A DNA stretch of 5,526 nt, from the NCBI GenBank assembly GCA_015660155.1, contig DQLO01000031.1, forward strand, positions 1 to 5,526. Reading direction: 5' to 3'. Below the pieces are notes generated by a model. It did no database searches. It was not told where the DNA came from and saw nothing but the letters and a program-made list of their open reading frames with translations. The position numbers were made by a program, and so were the translations under genes. The DNA comes from Verrucomicrobiota bacterium. Lineage in GTDB: Bacteria; Verrucomicrobiota; Verrucomicrobiia; Limisphaerales; UBA1100. This document shows, one piece after another, positions 1 through 5,526 of this stretch (the first letter of the stretch is position 1; every line of letters begins with the position of its first letter).

Positions 1-1
1 G

Positions 2-70
2 GCGGAACTGGAATCGATGGCGGCAACCGTGCGCGAATGTACGGGGCTAACCGTGGCGATTTTCCCATAA
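2..70 (+). CDS. C-terminal tail of an unidentified upstream gene (partial)
   Basis: The frame starting at base 2 is open from the window edge to a TAA at 68-70 and encodes about 22 residues ending in LTVAIFP. Its composition is ordinary for a protein, and the stop lies two bases before the ATG at 73, as expected for tightly packed genes in an operon. Too little is present to recognise a family. The frame of the next gene is also open back to the edge, so this tail is not proven. If it is real, it supports 73 over 37 as the start of the next gene. The left flanking sequence would settle both points. Confidence 0.35.
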   Translation, partial: AELESMAATVRECTGLTVAIFP

Positions 71-72
71 AA

Positions 73-876
73 ATGAACGACGACGCCCCAACTCCGCGCG
101 GCCGCATTCTCGCCTTGGGCGCGTTGGTGCTGCTCGGGGGCTTCGCGGTAATGGTGCTGGAAATTGTCGGCGCGCGTTATTTGCAGCCGTGGTTTGGCGG
201 GGCGTTTTACGTGTGGACCAGCCAAATCGGAATGGTGATGCTGGCGCTGGCGCTGGGCTACGGCGTGGGTGGGCACTTGGCGGACCGTTTCAAAAAGGCA
301 CGCTTTCTCTCACTGCTATTGGCGCCGGCGGGGGTTTTTATTTTGCTGATTCCGCAAATGGCGCCGAGCGTGTTGGACGCCATTGTGGATCGGCACGAGA
401 AATCCGTTGAACCCGAAGCGGTCCGCACGGAATTGTTCATAACAGAAACAAATTTGTTGTCCGAAATATCAACGGATTTTTTGGAGGGCAACACAAATAA
501 CGCCGCCAATAATTTGCCGGCGCCGCCTAACGATGCTGCGGCGCCTTTGGAAATTCCGGCGGTGTGGCGCAAGCTCGATCCGGCCATCGGCAGCGCGGTG
601 GTTTTTTTGTTTCCGTGTTTTGTGCTCGCGATGATTTCGCCTTTTATGGTGCGGCTGGCCGCGCGGCAAGTGGAGCACGTGGGGACAGTCAGCGGGTTGG
701 TGTACGCGGCCAGCACGGTGGGCAGCATCGCGGGCGTGTTTATTTCGGCGTACGTGTTGATTGATGTGTTTACCACCACGCAGATTTTTCAGCTGACGGG
801 TGGGTTGACTTTGGGGCTGGGTGGGTTATGTTGTCTCATCGATTGGTTATGGCCGGAAGATTTACAGGAAAATTGA
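73..876 (+). CDS. Membrane half of a spermidine synthase-like protein (six predicted helices)
   Basis: This 267-residue integral membrane protein resembles the N-terminal membrane domain of fused spermidine synthase-like proteins. Hydrophobic segments lie near residues 12-30, 47-68, 77-95, 173-194, 206-230 and 236-259. Family hallmarks are the helix-1 stretch with E30, G33, A34 and R35 followed by the QPWFGG turn, the VWTSQIG segment opening helix 2, GGHLADR at 66-72, and YAASTVGSIAG at 211-221. A polar loop of about 75 residues (96-172), rich in Asn, Ala and Pro near 140-158, separates helices 3 and 4. I chose the ATG at 73 because the upstream tail appears to end at 70 and because MNDDAPTPRGR gives a short charged N-terminus. 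An in-frame ATG at 37 would add 12 residues, and neither site has a clear Shine-Dalgarno. The gene ends in a TGATG overlap with its partner. Family membership is fairly firm. Substrate and function are unknown. Confidence 0.82.
   Translation: MNDDAPTPRGRILALGALVLLGGFAVMVLEIVGARYLQPWFGGAFYVWTSQIGMVMLALALGYGVGGHLADRFKKARFLSLLLAPAGVFILLIPQMAPSVLDAIVDRHEKSVEPEAVRTELFITETNLLSEISTDFLEGNTNNAANNLPAPPNDAAAPLEIPAVWRKLDPAIGSAVVFLFPCFVLAMISPFMVRLAARQVEHVGTVSGLVYAASTVGSIAGVFISAYVLIDVFTTTQIFQLTGGLTLGLGGLCCLIDWLWPEDLQEN
866..870 (+). promoter_or_regulatory. Ribosome binding site and TGATG coupling junction
   Basis: AGGAA lies five bases before the ATG at 876, and that ATG shares its A with the TGA stop (874-876) of the membrane gene. 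This is the only clear Shine-Dalgarno before any start in the window. It decides the start of the downstream gene in favour of 876 over the in-frame ATGs at 828 and 849, and it suggests termination-reinitiation coupling that would keep the two halves in a fixed ratio. Confidence 0.6.
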
Positions 877-1766
877 TGCTCGCAATGGTGCTGCTTTATG
901 CGGCATCGGCTGAAGGCGCGGTGCGGCATCGCAGCCAATCGGCGCACAACCAAATCGTGGTGGAGGATAAAGGCGGCTATCGAATGCTGCGCTTCAATGG
1001 CTCGATGGAAACGCGGTTGCTGATTGCCAATCCGTTGCTCGGGCACTTTGAGTACACCGATTATTTTCAAATGCCGCTCCTCTGGAATCCCAAAGCCAAG
1101 CGCGTGCTGGTGATGGGGCTGGGCGGCGGCAGCACGCAGCGCGCGTTTCAACATTATTTTCCAACCGTGCACGTGGACACCGTGGAGCTGGACCCCGCCG
1201 TGGCCAAGGTGGCCAAGGATTGGTTTGGCGTGAAGGAAACCAAAACGCACACGATTCATATCAGCGATGGCCGGGGTTTTTTGCGGCGCAATAAAAACCG
1301 GAAATATGAGGCCATTATGATGGATGCGTATTCGTCGAATACCTACGGCTCGTTCATTCCGTATCACTTGGCAACGAAAGAATTTTTCCAACTCGCGGCG
1401 GAGGACCTCACCGCCAACGGGGTGCTGGCGTACAACGTGATTGGCACGTACAACGAATGGCGCGCGGACATTGTGGGGTCGATGTATCGCACGATGAAAA
1501 CGGTGTTTCCGCACGTGTATCATTTTCCCGCCGCCGATTCGCGCAACATTGTGTTGGTGGGGGTGAAGTCGAAAACCGGCGGGCTGACGAGCGCGACGTT
1601 GCGCGCGCGGCTGGATTTGCTGCGGCGTGCGCAGCCGAAGTTGCCGGCGCATTTCGGGCCGCGGCTGGCGCGCATTCAGGCCAAGGCACCACTCAGCGCG
1701 GCGAAGTCGCCGGTGCTCACGGATGACCACGCGCCGATTAGCAAGCTTCTGGTTCCGGCGAAGTAG
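876..1766 (+). CDS. Spermidine synthase-like SAM-binding domain protein
   Basis: This 296-residue protein has the Rossmann methyltransferase fold of the spermidine synthase superfamily. After a hydrophobic N-terminus (MLAMVLLYAASAEGA) comes the N-terminal strand region with SQSAHNQIVVEDKGGYRML. SAM-type motif I is VLVMGLGGGS at 77-86, the strand-2 acidic residue is E104 in VELDP, and DGRGFL is at 131-136. The catalytic region reads DAYSSN at 150-155, followed by IPYHLATKEFF. True aminopropyltransferases usually have an Asp-rich D-x-x-D-P type motif there. The variant seen here is common in fused spermidine synthase-like proteins of unknown activity, so I do not call it speE. The start at 876 has AGGAA at good spacing. 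A start at 849 (MAGRFTGK...) would give the N-terminus positive charges like a signal peptide or membrane anchor. The hydrophobic stretch probably corresponds to the last membrane helix of the fused form. The 3' end overlaps the convergent rsmB gene by 29 bases. Confidence 0.82.
   Translation: MLAMVLLYAASAEGAVRHRSQSAHNQIVVEDKGGYRMLRFNGSMETRLLIANPLLGHFEYTDYFQMPLLWNPKAKRVLVMGLGGGSTQRAFQHYFPTVHVDTVELDPAVAKVAKDWFGVKETKTHTIHISDGRGFLRRNKNRKYEAIMMDAYSSNTYGSFIPYHLATKEFFQLAAEDLTANGVLAYNVIGTYNEWRADIVGSMYRTMKTVFPHVYHFPAADSRNIVLVGVKSKTGGLTSATLRARLDLLRRAQPKLPAHFGPRLARIQAKAPLSAAKSPVLTDDHAPISKLLVPAK
1738..1766. other. Tail-to-tail coding overlap (29 bases)
   Basis: The last codons of the + strand spermidine synthase-like gene (stop TAG at 1764-1766) overlap the last codons of the - strand rsmB gene (its TAA reads as TTA at 1738-1740). 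No intergenic space remains for a conventional terminator, and I see no strong GC stem followed by a T-run on either strand here. Each transcript must therefore run into the other gene or end by another mechanism. Confidence 0.8.
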
Positions 1767-3057
1767 CCCCCAACTCCACGCGGCGCAGGCACGCGACGAA
1801 TGCCCCATCCACGCCATCGGCCATCGGCGTAATGGTGCGGGCAATTTCCTGTTCGAAATCTTTGCGCTTTTGCAGAAACTTTTCCACCACCGCTTCGTTT
1901 TCCTCGTGCTCCAAACTGCAGGTGCTGTAAACGAGCGTGCCGTCTACGGGCAACAGCCGCGCGGCGCGTTGGAGTAAATCCAGTTGCGTGCGGGCGAGCA
2001 CGGCCAGCTCGCGCGCGTGCAGCCGCCAGCGGACGTCCACGCGGCGGCGCATCACGCCGGTGTTGGAGCAGGGGGCATCGACGAGAATGCGATCGAAGGG
2101 CCCGGCGTTTTTGAGGTCGATGGCGTGCAACGGTTTGGGCTCAATGCAAGTGTGGCCGAGGCGCGCGATGTTTTCGCGCAAGCGCCCGAGGCGGGCTTCG
2201 TCCAAATCGATGGCGAGCACGCTGCCTTCGTTGTTCATTCGTTCGGCGATGGCGGTGGACTTGCCGCCGGGCGCGGCGCAGAGGTCGAGAATGTTTTCGC
2301 CCGATTGCGGGTTGAGTTCGTAAACGGATGCAAGCGTGCTCGGGTCTTGCACATAAAATTTCCCTGCGGCAAAACTTTCCAGCGCGGCGGGCGAGCCGTC
2401 GCTTTGCAAGTGATATATTTCGTGCGAGCCGAGCCAATCGCGCTTCACGGGCTCGAAGGTCGCACCCTCGTTTTTCCATTGCGCCTCCAGCTCGTCGGCG
2501 GTGGCGCGCAGCGGATTGCGGCGGGCAAACACAGGCGCGGGGGTGTTGTTCCACTCAAGCAGTTTGTCATAATCCGGCCAGCGATTCTGCCAGCGTTGCA
2601 CGAGCCACTGCGGATGGGAGTGGCCGATGGCGGGGCGCTCGCGGCGGAGATCGTCCAGGCGGTCGCGCCAGTCGTCCATTTCGCGGAGGCAATTTCGGAG
2701 CACGGCGTTGAGAAATCCCGCTTGCGGGCCGAGGTCGTGCTTGCGGGCGAGGTTGACCGTTTCGTTCACGGCGGCGTGGCCGGGGATGCGGTCGAGCCAG
2801 AAAATCTGGTATAAACCGAGCCGCAACAGGATTTGCGCGAGCGCTTGCTGGCGGCGGCCATTGGTTTTTTGGTCGATCAGCCAATCCAGCGCAGCGCGAT
2901 GGCGGAGGACACCCAGCACCAGTTCCTGGCACAAGCCGCGGTCGCGCGGGGGCAAGTGCGGCAGGGCGCCGGCTAGGAGGGTGTCGGCGGTGTCCGAGCC
3001 TCGCTCCCACTCGCGCAGGAGGCGCGCGGCGATTTCTCTTGGATTTTGCCTTGGCAC
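1738..3057 (-). CDS. rsmB: 16S rRNA (cytosine-5)-methyltransferase RsmB
   Basis: The 439-residue protein matches RsmB/Sun, about 430 residues in E. coli, which methylates C967 of 16S rRNA using SAM in the cytoplasm. A NusB-like RNA-binding domain fills roughly residues 1-130 (LVLGVLRHRAALDWLI at 46-61, HAAVNETVNLAR at 94-105, GFLNAVLRN at 114-122). A linker with SHPQWLVQRW (148-157) follows, then FYVQDPSTLA (234-243). The catalytic domain shows motif I DLCAAPGGKS (258-267), the SAM-ribose acidic region around D284, motif IV DAPCSNTG with C330, and motif VI YSTCS with C380. C380 is the expected nucleophile and C330 the release cysteine; their 50-residue spacing equals that of C325 and C375 in E. 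coli as I recall it. The end has DGVDGAFVACLRR (414-426) and a short acidic tail. The start is GTG at 3057; reading upstream in frame, TGA is met at 3085-3087 with no better start and no Shine-Dalgarno between. It diverges from the greA-type gene. Confidence 0.96.
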   Translation of the reverse strand: MPRQNPREIAARLLREWERGSDTADTLLAGALPHLPPRDRGLCQELVLGVLRHRAALDWLIDQKTNGRRQQALAQILLRLGLYQIFWLDRIPGHAAVNETVNLARKHDLGPQAGFLNAVLRNCLREMDDWRDRLDDLRRERPAIGHSHPQWLVQRWQNRWPDYDKLLEWNNTPAPVFARRNPLRATADELEAQWKNEGATFEPVKRDWLGSHEIYHLQSDGSPAALESFAAGKFYVQDPSTLASVYELNPQSGENILDLCAAPGGKSTAIAERMNNEGSVLAIDLDEARLGRLRENIARLGHTCIEPKPLHAIDLKNAGPFDRILVDAPCSNTGVMRRRVDVRWRLHARELAVLARTQLDLLQRAARLLPVDGTLVYSTCSLEHEENEAVVEKFLQKRKDFEQEIARTITPMADGVDGAFVACLRRVELGATSPEPEAC

Positions 3058-3132
3058 GCCGCTAGTATCCGCACACGCACTCTGTCACGCGAGTCCTTTC
3101 GCTACATCGTGGGGCGGCGCGTTGTCTAACCT
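3058..3132. promoter_or_regulatory. Divergent intergenic spacer, presumed to hold both promoters
   Basis: These 75 bases separate the divergent starts of rsmB (GTG at 3057, - strand) and the greA-type gene (ATG at 3133, + strand), so promoters for both probably lie here or reach into the genes. I found no convincing paired -35/-10 sigma-70 elements at normal spacing, no operator-like palindrome and no Shine-Dalgarno for either gene. The call rests on gene layout alone. Confidence 0.35.
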
Positions 3133-4986
3133 ATGAAAGAAGAATTCGAAAAACTGGCGGCCTCTGGCAAAATTCTCCCCGGCGATGTGGAAACCCTCGT
3201 GCAAATGGCGACCGAAGGTTTTTGTATGCACAAGAGCTGGGGCTTCGGTCGCATCAAAACGGTGGACGTTGTGCTCGGCAAAATGGCGGTGGATTTTAAC
3301 AACCGCCCCGGCCACAGCATCGACCTCGCCTTCGCGCCCAAAATTCTCACGCCCATTTCCAAGGAACACATCGAGGCGCGCAAAGCCACGGATATGACCG
3401 GCCTGAAACAAATGGCCGCGCTGCAACATCAAGAAGTGATTAAGGTCATCATCGACAGCTACGGGATTTTTGCCACCTCTGATAAAGTGCAGGAGTCGCT
3501 CGTGCCCGAGGTGATTGATAAAGATGATTACAAAAAATGGTGGGAGACCGCGCGGCGCGAAATGAAAAAGGACGGCCACTTCAAGCTGCCCACCAAAAAG
3601 ACCGAGGCCATCGAATATCAATCTCAGGAAATTCCGTTGCAGGAACGCTTGCAACAGGATTTTTCCAGCGCCCGCGGGTTGAAAGCGCGGGTGGTGGTGG
3701 CGGCGGAGATTTCCAAGAATGCCGGCGACCTCGACGATGCCGCCGCGATGGCGGAAGGCACGCTCGGCAAGTTGAACGAAGAAATTAAAAGCCACGCCAG
3801 AACGCAAGCGCCGCTCGCGCTGGAAGCGGTGATGGCGCGTGATGACCTTGCCAAGGCACTGGGCGCGGAGATCGGCGAAGGCGCGCCCACCGAGGCCACG
3901 GTTTGGGAGACGAATCCTTCCGTCAAAGAAGTGGTGACCGCCGTGCCGGCGGCGCGGCAACGGCGCGTGCTGGATTCATTCCAGGCGCACAACGAAGAAT
4001 GGGCGACCTCACTGCTGGTGATGGCCAATCAAGTGCCCGCGCGATTGGTGGGCGAGTGTGCGGGGATCCTCGCCGCGCACGATCAAACCGGCGCCTTCAA
4101 GGAAGAGCTGGAACATCTCATCAACCACCACGCCGCTGCGGCCGAGCTGTTGCTGTGGTTGGCCAAGGAACAGCCCGAGGAATTTGCAGATTTGCTGACG
4201 ACGGAAGCCTTCGGCGCGATGCTCTCGGCCATCGAGCGCGAAACCAGCGACGAAAAGCGCGCATGCAAACTGCGCGATTATATTCTGGCCGACACCGGCC
4301 TCATCGAGACGCTCACTGAATCGGCGGAACTCGAAGTGGTGCAGGACATCACCCGCGCCATTCAACTCTCCACGTGTTTTGAGGGGATGGATAAACGCTC
4401 GGTGCTGGGAAAAATTGTGAAGACGCGTCCGGAGATTCAGGAATTCATCACCGGCAGCGAGAAGGACAAGCCGGAGAAGAAAGCCGAAGGCGAAGGCACG
4501 TTGATGGTGTCATGGGCCAGCCTCGAACGGCGCGCGGCGGAGTTGGAAGAATTAAAGCAAAAGCGCATTCCGGCCAACTCCAAGGAAATCGAAATCGCCC
4601 GCGAGCACGGCGACCTCCGCGAGAACCACGAATTCAAAGCCGCCAAGGAACAGCAAAAAGTGCTGACCGCTCTGCAAGCCGAATGGGAGCGCGACCTCGA
4701 TCGCGCCCGCGGGATGAATTACTCCGAGGCCGACACGGCCGCCGCGAACGTGGGCACGCGCGTTACTGTCACCCATCTCGGCAGCGGAGTCCGCGAAGAG
4801 TTTGCGCTGCTTGGCGCGTGGGATGGCGATCCGGATAACAACCTCATCAGCTACCTCACCCCGATGGGACAGGCCATCCTCGGCAGCGCCGCCGGTGAGG
4901 AAATCGAATTTGAACTCGGCGGCGAAACCCGTCGCTTGCGCGTGGAGGGCATCGCCCCTTACGTCGCCGAACAGGCGACCGCCTAA
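3133..4986 (+). CDS. greA: Long GreA-type transcription elongation factor with large N-terminal extension
   Basis: The C-terminal 155 or so residues of this 617-residue protein are a GreA/GreB domain. Such factors enter the RNA polymerase secondary channel and stimulate cleavage of backtracked RNA. The coiled coil spans about 463-528, and its tip reads HGDLRENHEF, keeping acidic residues D494 and E497 at the spacing of the catalytic pair D41/E44 in E. coli GreA. An FKBP-like domain follows (about 537-612: VGTRVTVTHLGSG, then DNNLISYLTPMGQAILG and GEEIEFEL). The first 455 or so residues are not part of canonical GreA (about 158 residues). Within them are a small beta-rich segment with SWGFGRIKTVD (35-45) and a VDFNNRPGHSIDL strand pair, KKWWETARREMKKDGHF (134-150), a mostly helical region (about 165-440), and a charged Lys/Glu linker (443-455). 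Long GreA proteins occur in Chlamydiae and spirochaetes. An in-frame TAA at 3127-3129 makes the ATG at 3133 the first possible start. aroB begins 7 bases after the stop. Confidence 0.93.
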   Translation: MKEEFEKLAASGKILPGDVETLVQMATEGFCMHKSWGFGRIKTVDVVLGKMAVDFNNRPGHSIDLAFAPKILTPISKEHIEARKATDMTGLKQMAALQHQEVIKVIIDSYGIFATSDKVQESLVPEVIDKDDYKKWWETARREMKKDGHFKLPTKKTEAIEYQSQEIPLQERLQQDFSSARGLKARVVVAAEISKNAGDLDDAAAMAEGTLGKLNEEIKSHARTQAPLALEAVMARDDLAKALGAEIGEGAPTEATVWETNPSVKEVVTAVPAARQRRVLDSFQAHNEEWATSLLVMANQVPARLVGECAGILAAHDQTGAFKEELEHLINHHAAAAELLLWLAKEQPEEFADLLTTEAFGAMLSAIERETSDEKRACKLRDYILADTGLIETLTESAELEVVQDITRAIQLSTCFEGMDKRSVLGKIVKTRPEIQEFITGSEKDKPEKKAEGEGTLMVSWASLERRAAELEELKQKRIPANSKEIEIAREHGDLRENHEFKAAKEQQKVLTALQAEWERDLDRARGMNYSEADTAAANVGTRVTVTHLGSGVREEFALLGAWDGDPDNNLISYLTPMGQAILGSAAGEEIEFELGGETRRLRVEGIAPYVAEQATA

Positions 4987-4993
4987 CCCCGCC

Positions 4994-5526
4994 ATGCGCA
5001 CGGTCAAGGTACCGCTGGCAAATCGATCGTACCCGATTCACATCGGGGCGGGATTGCTCGCGGACTTGGGAAAACATTGCGCCCGTCAAAAACTCGGCCA
5101 ACGCTGTGCAGTCATTTCCGATGCCACCGTCGCTCGCCGGTATCGCAAGCCCGCGCTGGCTTCGCTGAAAGCCGCTGGCTTCGAGACGATTTTCATTTCC
5201 CAACCCGCCGGCGAACAGGCCAAGACACTGAAAAATGTGCAGGCGTGTTACGATCAACTGGCCAAACACCGCATCGAGCGCGGCTCGTTTGTAGTCGCGT
5301 TGGGCGGCGGCGTGGTCGGAGACATGGCTGGATTTGTGGCCGCCACCTATTTGCGCGGCATCGATTTCGTGCAAGTGCCCACCACGCTCCTCGCGCAGGT
5401 GGACAGTTCCGTGGGCGGCAAAGTGGGCGTCAATCTCCCCGCTGGAAAAAATCTCGTCGGCGCATTTCACCAGCCCAAACTCGTCCTGTGCGATCTCGAT
5501 ACGCTGCGCACTTTGCCTGCGCGCGA
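4994..5526 (+). CDS. aroB: 3-dehydroquinate synthase (5' part, cut by window edge)
   Basis: The first 177 codons are present and stay open to the right edge; the family is usually about 350-370 residues, so about half is seen. AroB is the second enzyme of the shikimate pathway. It converts DAHP (3-deoxy-D-arabino-heptulosonate 7-phosphate) to 3-dehydroquinate using NAD and a divalent metal in the cytoplasm. Recognisable elements are YPIHIGAGLL near residues 13-22, the GEQAKT element (73-78), the glycine-rich NAD-binding GGGVVGDMAGF (104-114), YLRGIDFVQVPTTLLAQVDS, then DSSVGGKVGVN (137-147) with the conserved substrate-binding lysine region, and KNLVGAFHQP with DLDTLRTLPAR at the break. The metal-binding histidines lie beyond the edge. 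The start at 4994 fits the usual AroB N-terminus. It lies 7 bases after the greA-type stop with no Shine-Dalgarno, which suggests cotranscription with that gene. Confidence 0.97.
   Translation, partial: MRTVKVPLANRSYPIHIGAGLLADLGKHCARQKLGQRCAVISDATVARRYRKPALASLKAAGFETIFISQPAGEQAKTLKNVQACYDQLAKHRIERGSFVVALGGGVVGDMAGFVAATYLRGIDFVQVPTTLLAQVDSSVGGKVGVNLPAGKNLVGAFHQPKLVLCDLDTLRTLPAR

Noticed and set aside
861..878. Programmed -1 frameshift joining the two halves
   Set aside because: The sequence GGAAAATTGATG has no good X-XXY-YYZ slippery heptamer in the right frame and I see no strong stem just downstream. Coupled reinitiation at TGATG, or a one-base indel, explains it better.
1745..1763. Short inverted repeat CTTC...GAAG near the convergent gene ends, considered as a terminator
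   Set aside because: The stem is only about four base pairs and no T-run follows on either strand.
876..1766. Assigning speE to the SAM-fold gene
   Set aside because: The active-site motif differs from true spermidine synthases, and the gene is tied to a membrane partner as in proteins of unknown activity.
789..1844. Open frame of 351 codons on the - strand
   Set aside because: It lies opposite the spermidine synthase-like gene and runs into rsmB. Its protein is rich in Arg, His and Gln with no motif, as expected from the antisense of GC-rich coding DNA. The + strand frame has clear family motifs.
1984..2814. Open frame of 276 codons on the + strand
   Set aside because: It is antisense to the conserved catalytic and NusB-like parts of rsmB, has no recognisable motif, and is explained by codon bias in the real gene.
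3058..3132. Possible promoter boxes (GTGACA and GATACT on the - strand; TTGGCA starting at 3051 on the + strand)
   Set aside because: On the - strand the two boxes are only 13 bases apart. On the + strand no -10 box sits about 17 bases downstream. They are too weak to report as promoters.
3085..3960. Open frame of 291 codons on the - strand
   Set aside because: It is antisense to the N-terminal half of the greA-type gene, rich in Phe, His, Arg and Gly without domain signals, and would fill the divergent spacer.
4856..5470. Open frame of 204 codons on the - strand
   Set aside because: It lies opposite the end of the greA-type gene and the conserved AroB NAD-binding region, so it is a shadow.

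Overview
The window is GC-rich, gene-dense bacterial chromosome. It holds four complete protein genes, one gene cut off by the right edge, and probably the last codons of another gene at the left edge. I see no RNA gene, mobile element, CRISPR array or long repeat. The best clue to the organism is a 617-residue GreA-type protein, an ordinary GreA domain behind a very long N-terminal extension. Long GreA forms are known to me from Chlamydiae and spirochaetes. With the GC-rich base composition and the weak Shine-Dalgarno signals, I lean towards the Planctomycetes-Verrucomicrobia-Chlamydiae group, most likely a Verrucomicrobiota-like bacterium. This placement is inference.

Left part (1-1766, + strand): after a probable gene tail (2-70) come two genes that together match the two halves of a fused 'spermidine synthase-like' membrane protein. 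The first (73-876) is a six-helix membrane protein. The second (876-1766) is a SAM-binding, spermidine-synthase-fold domain. They meet at a TGATG stop/start overlap with AGGAA just upstream, so translation is probably coupled. One extra A in the A4 run at 869-872 would join them into a single reading frame, so the split may be real or may come from a one-base change or error.

Middle (1738-3057, - strand): a complete rsmB-type 16S rRNA cytosine-5 methyltransferase with both active-site cysteines. Its 3' end overlaps the preceding gene tail-to-tail by 29 bases.

Right part (3133-5526, + strand): the long greA-type gene diverges from rsmB across a 75-base spacer. It is followed 7 bases later by aroB (3-dehydroquinate synthase), of which the first 177 codons are present. 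The two are probably cotranscribed.

rsmB and greA serve ribosome maturation and transcription, and aroB serves the shikimate pathway. The split membrane/methyltransferase-fold pair has no assigned role. I found no convincing new defence or mobile system. The points most worth a second look are the split pair, with its altered aminopropyltransferase active-site motif, and the extension on GreA.
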